Positions 7,024-15,545 are shown, counted from the first letter of the stretch. The stretch is 21,235 bases of DNA from Actinomycetota bacterium (GCA_005883255.1 VAXS01000124.1:1-21235); one strand, 5' to 3'. Made by a program: numbers and translations. The notes: generated by a model not told the origin, from the sequence alone.

Positions 7024-7716
7024 ATGGCGCGAACCGCGCTCGTCACGGGTGGAACCGGCGGGCTGGGCGTCGCCGTCGTCGAGCGCCTCCTGGCCGGCGG
7101 CTGGCGGGTGGTGGTGCCCTGGGTGGCCGAGCGCGAGCTGGAGCGCCTCCCGCCCCGGGACGGCCTCTCGCTGGTGGAGGCCGACCTGCTCGACTCCGGC
7201 TCGGTGGCCCGCGTGGCCGGCCAGGCGGCCGCGGACTCCGAGGCGCCGCTGGGCGCGGCGGTCAACCTGGTGGGCGGGTTCGCGCAGGGCGGTCGCATCC
7301 ACGAGACCCCGATCGAGGACTTCGAGCGCCAGCTGCAGCTCAACCTCCGCACCACCTATCTGGTCACCCAGGCCGCCGTCCCGCACCTCCTGGCCGCCGG
7401 CGGGGGCGCGATCGTGTGCGTGGGGACGCGGGCGGCCCTGCGGCCGTTCCCGGGCGCCGCCGGCTACGTGACCTCCAAGGCGGCCGTGCTCGCCTTCGTC
7501 CAGGCGGTGGCGGTCGAGTACCGCGACGACGGGATCCGCTGCAACGCCGTGCTGCCGAGCGTGATCGACACCCCGGCCAACCGCGCCGCCCAGCCGGACG
7601 CCGACCACGACCGCTGGGTGGCCCCCGCCGAGATCGCCGCGGTCATCGGCTTCCTGTGCTCGGACGACTCCGCGCCGATCAGCGGCGCCGCCATCCCGGT
7701 CTACGGCCGCGCCTGA
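7024..7716 (+). CDS. SDR-family NAD(P)-dependent oxidoreductase
   Basis: A 230-residue classical short-chain dehydrogenase/reductase. Cofactor motif TGGTGGLG is at 8-15, NLVGG (the NNAG-equivalent) at 81-85, structural N107, a Thr (T135, in VGTRAAL) where the catalytic Ser usually sits, and YVTSK with Y148 and K152. The IRCNAVLPSVIDTPANR segment and C-terminal ISGAAIPVYGRA are typical. The substrate cannot be read from sequence. The Ser-to-Thr change at the catalytic position is uncommon but tolerated in some SDRs. ATG 7024 starts at MARTALVTGG, with no strong ribosome-binding site. Its 3' end overlaps the convergent LAL regulator gene by 16 bases. Confidence 0.88.
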   Translation: MARTALVTGGTGGLGVAVVERLLAGGWRVVVPWVAERELERLPPRDGLSLVEADLLDSGSVARVAGQAAADSEAPLGAAVNLVGGFAQGGRIHETPIEDFERQLQLNLRTTYLVTQAAVPHLLAAGGGAIVCVGTRAALRPFPGAAGYVTSKAAVLAFVQAVAVEYRDDGIRCNAVLPSVIDTPANRAAQPDADHDRWVAPAEIAAVIGFLCSDDSAPISGAAIPVYGRA

Positions 7717-10610
7717 ACCGCCGGCTCGCCGTCGGTGTGCAGCGCGCCCCTCAGCTCCCGGCGCGAGCCGATCCCCAGCTTCAGGTAGGCGTTGCGCAGG
7801 TGCCACTCGACGGTCTTCACCGTCACGAACAGGGCCTGGGCGATCTCGCGGTTGGTCAGCCCGTCGGCCGCCAGGGCCGCGGTGCGGCGTTCGCTGGCCG
7901 TCAGGGCCTCAACGCCTGACAGGTGGTGGCGGCGGGGCCGCGAGCCGGCCGCCGCGAGCTCGTCGCGGGTGTGCTCGGCCAGGCCGTGCGCGCCGCAGCG
8001 ATGCGCCAGGTCGAGCGCCCGGCGCAGCTCGTCCTGGGCGTCGCTGCGCCGGCCGGCCCGGCGCAGGGCCCCGCCGAGATCGGCGCGCGCGTGGGCCAGA
8101 TCCAGCCGCGCCGGCGAGTCCTCGAGGGCGGCCACCGCCGCGGCCAGGTGGTCGATGCCGGCCGCGCCCGCGGTGACCAGTCCGAGCGCGCGCAGGGCGG
8201 CGCCGATCGCGCGCGGCGCGCCGAACTCGCGCGCCAGGGCCAGCTCCTCGCCCGCCAGCTCCCGGGCCGTATCGGGATCGCCCAGCGCCGCATGGGAGCG
8301 TGCCGCCCCGCCGCGCCAGGGCATGACCGCCGGGTTCGCCGCGTGCACCCAGCCCTGGCGGCGCCGGCACTCCTCGAAGTGGGTGAGCGCGCGGGCCGGG
8401 TCGGCGCGGGCCAGCGCCAGCCACCCGCGCGCCTCGTGCAGCCGACCCAGCGTCACCGCCTCCTCCCAGGGCGTGTCGCCGCCCGGCAGCGCCACCGCCT
8501 CGGCCGCGGCGTCCAGGTCGCCGCGCTCCATCAGCGCCCGGCCCAGGGTGGCCCGCGTCCCCGGCAGGTCCATCCGCCACCCGTCGCCGGCGCCGGCCAG
8601 GGCCGCCTCGGCGTCGGCCACCGCGTCGTCCACCCGGCCCGCCAGCAGGTCCAGCTGCGCCTGGACGTAGGAGGCGGTGGCGTACCCCAGCGGCGATCCC
8701 CGCCGCCGGGCGTCGGCCACCGCCTCGGAGAGCACGGCCGCGGCGAGCCCCAGCTCCTCGGTCCAGGCCAGCGCCAGCGCCGCCCGGTAGACGGCGATTC
8801 CGTCGGACGACTCCTCGGCCAGCAGCGCGCCGTCGCCCAGGGCGGCCCGCGCCAGGTCCGCCACGCGCTCGCGCGGCGCCCCCGCCAGCGCGTCCTCGTA
8901 GGCCACCTGCGCCAGCAGCTTGCGCTCGCCGGGGGTGGCGCCGGTCAGCTTGCGCCGGCGCGCCCGGCTGACCCGCGCGACCGCCGCCGGGAGCGTGACC
9001 AGGTCCATCCGCGCCGCGCCGATGTACGCCGCCTCCAGCCGCAGGGCCAGCTCGGGGCTGTCGCCCCCCAGCTGGTCGCGGCCGCGGTCGAAGGTCTCGG
9101 CCGCCTCGCGATGGCGGCCGCGGGCCTGCAGCGTCCGGCCCACGGAGAACAGGATCTCGGCCCGGCGCTCGGCGTCGGCCACGCTGGCGATCGCGGGCTC
9201 CAGCCGCTCCACCGCGCGCCGGTCCCCCGCCGCCGCGGCGGCGCGGGCCAGCTCGACCAGGACGTCGCCGCGCTCGGCCGGAGGAGGTGGCTCGGCCAGC
9301 GCGCGCTCGAGGTAGCGCACCGCCGACGCGGGAGCCCCCGCGCCCAGCGCCAGCCGGCCCGCCTCGCCCAGCGCCTGCGCGGCCCAGGCGTCTCCCTCGG
9401 GCTCCGCGCCGATGAGGTGGGCGGCCACGCTCTCCGGCGGCGCGTGCTCGCCGGCCAGCAGGCGCGCGGCCCGGCCGTGGGCTCGGGCGCGCTCGGCCCG
9501 GGGCAGCTCCGCGTACACGGCCGAGCGCACGATCGGATGGACGAAGCCCAGCGGCTCGCCCGGCCGCAGGATCTCCACGGACGCCAGCGCGTCGGCCGCC
9601 GCGGCCGCCAGGTCGGGCTCCAGCCGGGCCAGCGCCGCCGCCCGCCGCAGCGGCACCCGGTCGCCCAGGACGGCCACGGCCCGCGCCAGCGCCGTGGCGC
9701 CCAGCTGCAGCCCCGCCATGCGGAGCAGGACGGAACGCGACACCGACTCGGGCCCCAGCTCGCGCAGCCGGCGCTCGCCGCCGGCGTCCGGTCCCAGCCC
9801 CTGGCGCTCGACCTCGGCCAGCAGCTGGCGCAGCAGCAGCGGGTTCCCGCGGGTGACGTACTCGCAGGCGCGCGTGAACCCGTCCGAGATCTCGGCGCCC
9901 GGGTAGGCGCCGCGCACCAGGCGGTCGACCGCTCCCGCGCTCAGCCGGTCCAGGCGGATCACCTCGGCGTGGGGGCCGAGCGCCAGCTGGGCGAGCAGCG
10001 CCTCCTCGGCGCCCGGCTGGCCGGGCCGGGCCGTCAGCACCACAGCCACCGGCAGCGTGGCCAGGCGCTGGGCCAGGTAGAGGAGGAAGCGCAGGGAGGG
10101 CTCGTCGGCCCAGTGCCCGTCGTCCACGGTCAGGAGCAGCGGCCCGCGCTCCGCCAGGTTCGACGTCACCCAGAACAGGCCGTGCAGCAGCGGGTAGACG
10201 TCCTCGTCGCGACGCCGGGCGAGCGCCTCGGGCGGGGCGAACAGGGGCGCGGCCAGCTCGGCGGCGCCCGACAGCAGCCGCTCGCGCCCGCCCCCGCCGG
10301 CGGACGCCAGCGCCGGCTCCAGCAGCTGGACGGCGACGCCGAACGGGAAGTCGCGCTCGAGCTCGCTGGCGCGGGCCTCGAGCTCCGCCATGCCGGTGCC
10401 GCGGGCGAAGCCCTGGGCGGCGGCCAGCAGGCGCGACTTGCCCAGGCCGGCGTGGCCCTCCACCACCACCAGGCGCCCCCGGCCGGCCCGGGCCTCGTCC
10501 AACGCGGCGCCCAGGACCTCGAGCTCGTCGTCGCGCTCCAGCAGCACGGGTCGGCCCGCGGGTCGTGGCCCGCCGGCGAGGCCGGCTCGTTCCTCCCCTG
10601 CCCCCAGCAT
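7701..10610 (-). CDS. LAL-type LuxR-family regulator with N-terminal AAA/STAND ATPase
   Basis: A 969-residue protein. It begins with an ATPase module: Walker A GHAGLGKS at 52-59 and Walker B LLLTVDDGHW at 158-167. A long Ala/Leu/Arg-rich helical middle (about 350-890) looks like TPR-type repeats, and a C-terminal LuxR/FixJ helix-turn-helix spans about 903-952 (LTASER...GLTNREIAQALFVTVKTVEWHLRNAYLKLGI). This is the large ATP-binding LuxR (MalT-like) architecture, in which ligand and ATP control DNA binding. Start ATG 10610 leads into the usual PVLLERDDEL opening about 20 residues later. It is divergent from a DHA2 exporter across 87 bases, so control of that exporter is plausible but inferred. 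The inducer is unknown. Its end overlaps the SDR gene end. Confidence 0.92.
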   Translation of the reverse strand: MLGAGEERAGLAGGPRPAGRPVLLERDDELEVLGAALDEARAGRGRLVVVEGHAGLGKSRLLAAAQGFARGTGMAELEARASELERDFPFGVAVQLLEPALASAGGGGRERLLSGAAELAAPLFAPPEALARRRDEDVYPLLHGLFWVTSNLAERGPLLLTVDDGHWADEPSLRFLLYLAQRLATLPVAVVLTARPGQPGAEEALLAQLALGPHAEVIRLDRLSAGAVDRLVRGAYPGAEISDGFTRACEYVTRGNPLLLRQLLAEVERQGLGPDAGGERRLRELGPESVSRSVLLRMAGLQLGATALARAVAVLGDRVPLRRAAALARLEPDLAAAAADALASVEILRPGEPLGFVHPIVRSAVYAELPRAERARAHGRAARLLAGEHAPPESVAAHLIGAEPEGDAWAAQALGEAGRLALGAGAPASAVRYLERALAEPPPPAERGDVLVELARAAAAAGDRRAVERLEPAIASVADAERRAEILFSVGRTLQARGRHREAAETFDRGRDQLGGDSPELALRLEAAYIGAARMDLVTLPAAVARVSRARRRKLTGATPGERKLLAQVAYEDALAGAPRERVADLARAALGDGALLAEESSDGIAVYRAALALAWTEELGLAAAVLSEAVADARRRGSPLGYATASYVQAQLDLLAGRVDDAVADAEAALAGAGDGWRMDLPGTRATLGRALMERGDLDAAAEAVALPGGDTPWEEAVTLGRLHEARGWLALARADPARALTHFEECRRRQGWVHAANPAVMPWRGGAARSHAALGDPDTARELAGEELALAREFGAPRAIGAALRALGLVTAGAAGIDHLAAAVAALEDSPARLDLAHARADLGGALRRAGRRSDAQDELRRALDLAHRCGAHGLAEHTRDELAAAGSRPRRHHLSGVEALTASERRTAALAADGLTNREIAQALFVTVKTVEWHLRNAYLKLGIGSRRELRGALHTDGEPAVQARP

Positions 10611-10631
10611 GTCGCTCGATGGCGCGGCGCG

Positions 10632-10670
10632 CCCCCGGGGGAAGATAGTTCAGCGCGCGCTCGGGCGCGC
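10632..10670. promoter_or_regulatory. Palindromes in the regulator-exporter divergent gap
   Basis: CCCCCGGGGG (10632-10641) and the GCGCGC arms at 10653-10658 and 10665-10670 flank a minus-strand TATCTT (10647-10642), a plausible -10 box for the regulator gene. These are candidate operator half-sites. In DNA of this GC content, short G/C palindromes are weak evidence. Confidence 0.35.
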
Positions 10671-10683
10671 AGCGGCCTCTCGC

Positions 10684-10689
10684 TAGGGT
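10684..10689 (+). promoter_or_regulatory. -10 box, probable leaderless MFS promoter
   Basis: GCTAGGGT contains TAGGGT, followed by 8 bases and then ATG 10698. No Shine-Dalgarno sequence intervenes. Confidence 0.45.
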
Positions 10690-10697
10690 GCCCGGTG

Positions 10698-12227
10698 ATG
10701 CACCGCAAGTGGTGGACGCTGATCGCCGTCTGCGTCGCCACGTTCATGTTGCTGCTGGACATCACGATCGTGAACGTGGCGCTGCCGGACATCGAGCGCC
10801 AGCTGCATGCCAGCTTCAGCGAGCTGCAGTGGGTGGTGGACGCCTACGCGCTGATGCTGGCGGCGCTGCTGCTCACCGCCGGGTCGCTGGCCGACCTGTT
10901 CGGCCGACGGATCGTGTTCGCCACCGGCCTGGCGCTGTTCACGCTGGCCTCGCTGGCCTGTGGGCTCGCGCCCACCGCGGTCACGCTCGACCTGGCGCGG
11001 GGCTTCCAGGGGATCGGCGGCGCGGTCATGTTCGCCACGTCGCTGGCGCTGCTCGCGCAGGAGTTCGAGGGACGCGAGCGCGGGACGGCGTTCGGCATCT
11101 GGGGCGCCACCATCGGGGGCGCGGTGGCGATCGGGCCGCTGGTGGGCGGCGCGCTCACCGAGGGCCTGGGGTGGGAGTGGATCTTCTTCGTCAACATCCC
11201 GATCGGCATCGGGGCGGTGGCGCTCACGCTGCTGCGCGTGCCCGAGTCGCGGGACGCGGACGCCCGCGGCGTGGACTGGGCCGGCGTGCTCACCTGGAGC
11301 TCGGCGCTGTTCCTGATGGTGTTCGCGCTGATCCGCGGCAACGACGAGGGTTGGGGAAGCGCGCTGATCGTGGGGCTGCTGACCGGCTCGGTGGCGCTGC
11401 TGGTGGCGTTCTTCGTGGTCGAGCTGCGACAGGAGCGGCCGATGCTCGACCTCTCGCTGTTCCGCAAGCCCACGTTCGCGGGCGCCTCGATCGTCGCCTT
11501 CGCGCTGTCGAGCGCGATGTTCTCGATGTTCCTCTACCTCACGCTGTACATCCAGAACGTGCTGGGCTTCTCGCCGCTGCAGGCGGGCCTGCGCTTCCTG
11601 CCGATCACGCTGGTGTCGTTCTTCTTCGCGCCGCTGGCCGGCCGGCTCTCGGCCCGCTTCCCGGCGCGGGTCTTCCTCACGCTGGGCCTCTGCCTGGTGG
11701 CCACCGGCCTGCTGCTGATGGGCGGCCTGCACTACAGCTCGGGGTGGACCGCCCTGCTCGCCGGCTTCCTCGTGGCCGGCGCGGGCGTCGGGACGGTCAA
11801 CCCGGTCCTGGCCTCCACCGCGATCGGCGTGGTGCCCCCCGCCCGCAGCGGCATGGCGTCGGGGATCAACAACACGTTCCGCCAGGTGGGGATCGCCACC
11901 GGCGTGGCCGCCCTGGGCGCCGTGTTCCAGGCGCGCGTGGAGACCAAGCTCACCGACGCCCTCAGCTCCACGCCGGCCGCCGGCGCCGTGTCGCGCCTGT
12001 CCCACGCCGTGAGCTCGGGACAGACGCAGCAGGTCGTGCAGTCGGTGCCCCGTCCGCTGCGGGGCACCGTGGCCCACGCTTCCCGGCAGGCGTTCATCGG
12101 CGGGCTCAACGAGCTGTTCGTGATCGCCGGCGTGGTGGCGTTCGCGGGCGCCTTCCTCGCGCTCGTGCTCGTCCGCCAGCGCGACTTCGTCGGCGCTCCC
12201 CAGGCGGCCCCCGCTCCCGCGGGCTAG
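10698..12227 (+). CDS. DHA2-family MFS multidrug efflux transporter (14 TM)
   Basis: A 509-residue integral membrane protein of the EmrB/QacA drug:proton antiporter type. TM1 carries LDITIVNVALPDI (about 20-32), and the loop after TM2 carries the MFS motif GSLADLFGRRI. ARGFQGIGGAVMFATSLALLAQEF, the TM5 GPLVGGALTEGLGWEWIFFVNIPIG and later helices follow the DHA2 order. The length and extra central helices fit 14 rather than 12 segments. It probably exports toxic or self-made small molecules; the substrate is unknown. ATG 10698 is preferred over the adjacent in-frame GTG 10695 because the next residues (HRKWWTLIAVC) begin TM1 properly. It is divergent from the LAL regulator. Its stop shares the palindrome CTAG with the stop of the opposing membrane-protein gene. 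Confidence 0.93.
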   Translation: MHRKWWTLIAVCVATFMLLLDITIVNVALPDIERQLHASFSELQWVVDAYALMLAALLLTAGSLADLFGRRIVFATGLALFTLASLACGLAPTAVTLDLARGFQGIGGAVMFATSLALLAQEFEGRERGTAFGIWGATIGGAVAIGPLVGGALTEGLGWEWIFFVNIPIGIGAVALTLLRVPESRDADARGVDWAGVLTWSSALFLMVFALIRGNDEGWGSALIVGLLTGSVALLVAFFVVELRQERPMLDLSLFRKPTFAGASIVAFALSSAMFSMFLYLTLYIQNVLGFSPLQAGLRFLPITLVSFFFAPLAGRLSARFPARVFLTLGLCLVATGLLLMGGLHYSSGWTALLAGFLVAGAGVGTVNPVLASTAIGVVPPARSGMASGINNTFRQVGIATGVAALGAVFQARVETKLTDALSSTPAAGAVSRLSHAVSSGQTQQVVQSVPRPLRGTVAHASRQAFIGGLNELFVIAGVVAFAGAFLALVLVRQRDFVGAPQAAPAPAG

Positions 12228-13080
12228 ACCGGCGGCGCGGGCGCGGGCGCCGCCGGCGGCTGGTGGCGCTCGGCCAGGGCCGCGCGAGCGCGAGCGACGG
12301 CATGGCGCGGATTGAGCGTGCGCAGCTGGCTGAACACGATGGGCAAAGCGATCGCCAGGCCCACCACCAGCAGCGTCCCCGAGACCACGAAGTTGAAGGC
12401 GGCGCGGCCAGCAGGCAGGCCAGCGAGCCCAGCCGGATGACCCGGCCCAGCGCCTGCCAGGTGACGACTCCCTCGAGATAGGCCCGCGGGGTGCGCAGGA
12501 TCGCCAGCCCCAGGCGCAGGCGCACCAGGAACGAACGGGCGCTGCGGCGCAGGAGCCGGAACAGCAGCACCAGCCCGGTGGCGAGCACCGCGGCCACCGC
12601 CGTCGAGATCACCGGGTGGGCGACGACCAGCGAGACGTCCAGCGTGGGCAGCTCGAGGCGGCTGGTGGGCAGCGGCAGGAACCCGCGGGCGAACATCCAG
12701 ACCAGCAGCGCCGCACCCAGCAGCGTCTCGAACAGGGTCTCGGGGACGAAGGTCGCCACCAGCGTGGAGTAGCGACCCCTCTGCAGCCGGCGCTTGACCA
12801 TGAACACCTTCAGGGCGTCGCCCCCGCGGGCCGGGATCACCGCGTTGAGCCCCGAGCCCGCGTAGTAGGCGGCGATCACGTCGCGGTAGCGCAGGCGGCG
12901 GTCGCTCGGGTAGGCGGCGCGGACGATGTTGAACCAGCCGCGGATGCGCACCGCTTGGTGCAGGACGTGCAGCGCCACCCCGGCCACCAGCCACCACGGG
13001 TTTAGCGACGCGGCGTGGCTGGTGACCAGCTCGACGGCGTGCCCGGCGGCGCGGGCGATGGTTTGGATCTGGTCGATCAC
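12224..13080 (-). pseudogene. Lysylphosphatidylglycerol synthase TM-domain (AglD/UPF0104) protein, internally deleted and frameshifted
   Basis: From GTG 13080 the first frame gives 226 good residues: membrane helices, RIRGWFNIVRAAYP, the family signature YYAGSGLNAVIPARGGDALKVF at about 72-93, TFVPETLFET, and ALGRVIRLGSLACLLAA. The frame then degenerates into Arg/Ser-rich sequence. A different frame from 12400 supplies 58 residues (AFNFVVSGTLLVVGLAIALP onward, ending with a Pro/Ala tail) that look like the family's last membrane helix and tail. Together they give about 284 residues, against about 340 in the family. So roughly 55-60 codons appear lost, along with the frame, at 12398-12408. Relatives are lipid- or glycolipid-handling membrane proteins. 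It lies 37 bases after the aldehyde dehydrogenase stop, with a possible -10 TACCCT there. Genuine pseudogene versus assembly fault is undecided. Confidence 0.75.
12229..12256 (+). terminator. Strong GC hairpin just past the MFS stop
   Basis: CCGGCGGCGC (12229-12238) and GCGCCGCCGG (12247-12256) form a perfect 10-base stem with an 8-base loop, starting 2 bases after the MFS stop. No T-run follows. It also encodes the Ala/Pro C-terminal tail of the opposing membrane-protein gene, so the repeat may be partly a coding by-product. Confidence 0.5.
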
Positions 13081-13117
13081 GACTGCTCACAGCGAGGGTA
13101 CGCCCCCCGGGTGAGGC

Positions 13118-14620
13118 TCAGCGCAGGGTGGCCCAGACCGTCTTGGTCTCCAGATAGGCGTCGAGCCCGGCGTGGCCATGCTCGCGCCCGATCCCCGACG
13201 CCTTGTAGCCGCCGAACGGCGCCGCCGGGTCGGACATGCCCCACTGGTTGATGTAGATCGAGCCGGCCCGCAGCAGCGACGCCAACCGGTGGGCGCTGGC
13301 CAGCGACCGCGTCCACACGCCGGCCGCCAGCCCGTACTCGCTGTCGTTCGCCCGCTCCGCGACCTCCTCCACCGACTCGTAGGGCAGCGCCACCAGCACC
13401 GGGCCGAAGATCTCCTCCCGGGCGATGCGCAGGTCGTCGGAGGTGGCGGCGAACAGCGTGGGCTCGACGAAGTAGCCCCCGTTCGCGCCGTCGGGCACCC
13501 CGCCTCCGACCACCAGCTCGGCGCCCTCCTCGCGGCCGGCCTCGATGTAGCCGGTCACGCGCCGCAGCTGGTCCTCGGAGACCAGCGGGCCCAGCTGGGT
13601 GTCGGGCGCCAGCCCCGGGCCCAGCCGGGCGGCGCGGGCCCGGTCGGCCAGCGCGCCGACCACCTGGTCGAAGGACTCCCGGGGCACGAACAGGCGCGAG
13701 CCCGCGTTGCAGGCCTGCCCGGTGTTGAAGTAGATCGCCTGGAAGCTGCCCTTGACCGCGGCGTCCAGGTCGGCGTCCGGCAGGATGATGCTCGGCGACT
13801 TGCCGCCCAGCTCGAGCGTCACGCGCTTGAGCGCCCGCCCCGCCTTGGCCCCGATCTCGCGGCCCACCACGGTGGAGCCGGTGAAGGCGATCTTGTCCAC
13901 GCCCGGGTGGTCGACCAGCGCGGCGCCGGTCTCGCCGTCGCCGGTGACCACGTTGACCACGCCCGGCGGGATGCCGGCCTCCAGCGCCAGCTCGCCCAGC
14001 CGCAGCGCCGTGAGCGGCGTCTGCTCGGCCGGCTTGAGCACGACCGTGCATCCGGCCGCCAGCGCCGGGGCCACCTTCCAGGCCGCCATCAGCAGCGGGA
14101 AGTTCCAGGGGATGATCTGCCCGCACACGCCGACGGGCTCGCGCAGCGTGTAGCACAGGGTGTCGGGGACCCGGACCGGGACCACGTCGCCCTCGATCTT
14201 GGTGGGCCAGCCCGCGAAGTACTCGAAGTGGGCCACCGTCTGGGCGACGTCGACCACGCGCGCGAGCTTGACCGGCTTGCCGTTGTCCAGCGACTCCAGC
14301 TCGGCCAGCTCCTCGGCGTGGTCCGCCACCAGGCCGGCGAGCCGGGTGAGCAGCCGCCCGCGGTCGGCGGCGGGGAGGGTGGCCCAGGGCCCGGACTCGA
14401 ACGCCGCGCGCGCGGCGCGCACCGCGGCGTCGACGTCCGCCGCGCCCGCCTGCGGGACCCGGGCGATCGGCTGGCCGGTGGCGGGGTCCAGCGAGTCGAA
14501 TGTCCGCCCATCCGCCGCCTCGCGGCGCTCTTCGCCGATCAGCAGCCGCTGGCGCTCGGGCGCGTCCAGGAACGCGCGCGCGGCGTCGGACAGCGGCGGC
14601 GTGACGGTGGAGGCGTCCAT
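13118..14620 (-). CDS. Aldehyde dehydrogenase (NAD(P)+), ALDH superfamily
   Basis: A 500-residue soluble enzyme oxidising an aldehyde to its acid. Visible ALDH landmarks are PWNFP (N173), cofactor Lys in LKPAEQTP (K196), FTGST at 247-251, the general base in LELGGKSP (E270) and the nucleophile in GQACNAGSR (C304). EEIFGPV and the PFGGYKASGIGREHG end are also present. Length and motifs are complete, so it looks active. ATG 14620 is chosen because the upstream codons run into the dehydrogenase gene in another frame. TACGAT lies 7 bases before it, suggesting its own leaderless transcript as well as readthrough from the alcohol dehydrogenase gene 23 bases upstream. That pairing suggests it takes the aldehyde product. 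The substrate class (fatty, aromatic, betaine-type) cannot be decided. Confidence 0.92.
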   Translation of the reverse strand: MDASTVTPPLSDAARAFLDAPERQRLLIGEERREAADGRTFDSLDPATGQPIARVPQAGAADVDAAVRAARAAFESGPWATLPAADRGRLLTRLAGLVADHAEELAELESLDNGKPVKLARVVDVAQTVAHFEYFAGWPTKIEGDVVPVRVPDTLCYTLREPVGVCGQIIPWNFPLLMAAWKVAPALAAGCTVVLKPAEQTPLTALRLGELALEAGIPPGVVNVVTGDGETGAALVDHPGVDKIAFTGSTVVGREIGAKAGRALKRVTLELGGKSPSIILPDADLDAAVKGSFQAIYFNTGQACNAGSRLFVPRESFDQVVGALADRARAARLGPGLAPDTQLGPLVSEDQLRRVTGYIEAGREEGAELVVGGGVPDGANGGYFVEPTLFAATSDDLRIAREEIFGPVLVALPYESVEEVAERANDSEYGLAAGVWTRSLASAHRLASLLRAGSIYINQWGMSDPAAPFGGYKASGIGREHGHAGLDAYLETKTVWATLR

Positions 14621-14627
14621 GCCGGGG

Positions 14628-14633
14628 ATCGTA
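14628..14633 (-). promoter_or_regulatory. -10 box, probable leaderless ALDH promoter
   Basis: Minus-strand TACGAT, 7 bases, then the ATG. It lies in the 23-base gap after the alcohol dehydrogenase stop, so ALDH could be expressed even though the gene upstream is broken. Confidence 0.5.
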
Positions 14634-14643
14634 CGCGCTCGGC

Positions 14644-15545
14644 TCAGGCGTCCGGCCGCAGGACGACCTTGAGCGCCTCGTGCCGGTCGTAGGCCGCGTA
14701 CGCCTCCGGCGCCTGCTCCAGCGCCATGTGGTGGGTGACGATCGGCGCCGGATCCAGCGCGCCCGCGGCGATCAGGTCCAGGACCTCGTCCACCTGCCCG
14801 ATGACGTTGGCCACGCCGGCCCGCAGCGTCTGGCCCTTGTTCCACAGCAGGCCCATGTGGACCTGGCAGCGCTGCCCGTGCACGCCGATGACCGAGATCG
14901 CGCCCGCCTTCCGGGTGAGGCGGATCGCCAGGTCGAGCGCCTGCTCGCTGCCCACCGCCTCGATGCAGGCGTCGACGCCGCGCCCTTCGGTGGCCGCCTT
15001 GACGGCGGCGCGCGGGTCCTCCTCAAGGAGATGAATTGGTGACGCCCCAAACGCGCGGGCCATCTCCAACCGCTCGGGCACGCTGTCCACCGCGATGACC
15101 CGTTCGGCGCCGGCGTGCCGAGCGGCCTGGACCGCGCACAACCCGACCGGGCCCATGCCCAGCACCGCCACTGCCTCGCCCGGCGACACGTCGGCCTCGC
15201 GCACCCCGTGGAAGCCGGTGTTCATGACGTCGCCGGCGAACAGTGGAACAGCCGGCGCTCGCAGAAGAAGCAGTGCCCGCAGGCCACCAGGAAGCAGCCG
15301 ACGACCCGGTCGCCCACCCCCACCCGGTCGACGTCGTCGCCGGCGGCGACCACCTCGCCCACGAACTCGTGCCCGATGACGAACCCGGGCTCGACCGGGT
15401 GGCGCCCGTGGTAGATGTGGAGGTCGGACCCGCACACCGCGGTCGCCTCCACCCGCACGATGACGTCGTCGGCCGCGAGCAGCTCGGGCTCGGGGCGCTC
15501 CTCGACGCGGACCTCGCCGGGCCGCTGGAAGGTCACGGCCAGCAC
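14644..15545 (-). pseudogene. Zinc-dependent alcohol dehydrogenase, internally deleted and frameshifted
   Basis: The first frame from GTG 15545 encodes 102 good residues of the medium-chain dehydrogenase family: catalytic-zinc residues C38 (CGSD) and H59-E60 (GHEFVG), and structural-zinc cysteines C89, C92 and C95 (CGHCFFC). It then hits TGA five codons on. A second frame, from CTG 15243, resumes with LFAGDVMNTGFHGV, followed by the Rossmann motif VLGMGPVGLC, VIAVDSVPERLEMARAFG and the normal C-terminus (199 residues). About 300 residues remain of the usual 345. The missing piece is the end of the structural-zinc lobe and the AEYVRVP-type strand region, so the product should be inactive. It lies 13 bases after the unknown 401-residue gene and 23 bases before ALDH. 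A true mutation and an assembly fault both fit. Confidence 0.85.

Noticed and set aside
7923..10697. Long plus-strand frame extending the MFS protein upstream by about 925 codons
   Set aside because: The extension is antisense to the LAL regulator and has no domain; the MFS start at 10698 has a proper first helix and -10 box.
14621..14845. N-terminal extension of the aldehyde dehydrogenase
   Set aside because: These codons lie in another frame of the alcohol dehydrogenase gene and are low-complexity; ATG 14620 gives the normal ALDH length.
15238..15246. Programmed frameshifting as the explanation for the ADH break
   Set aside because: No slippery heptamer is seen, and the missing 45 or so residues of zinc-lobe sequence cannot be restored by a frame change alone.
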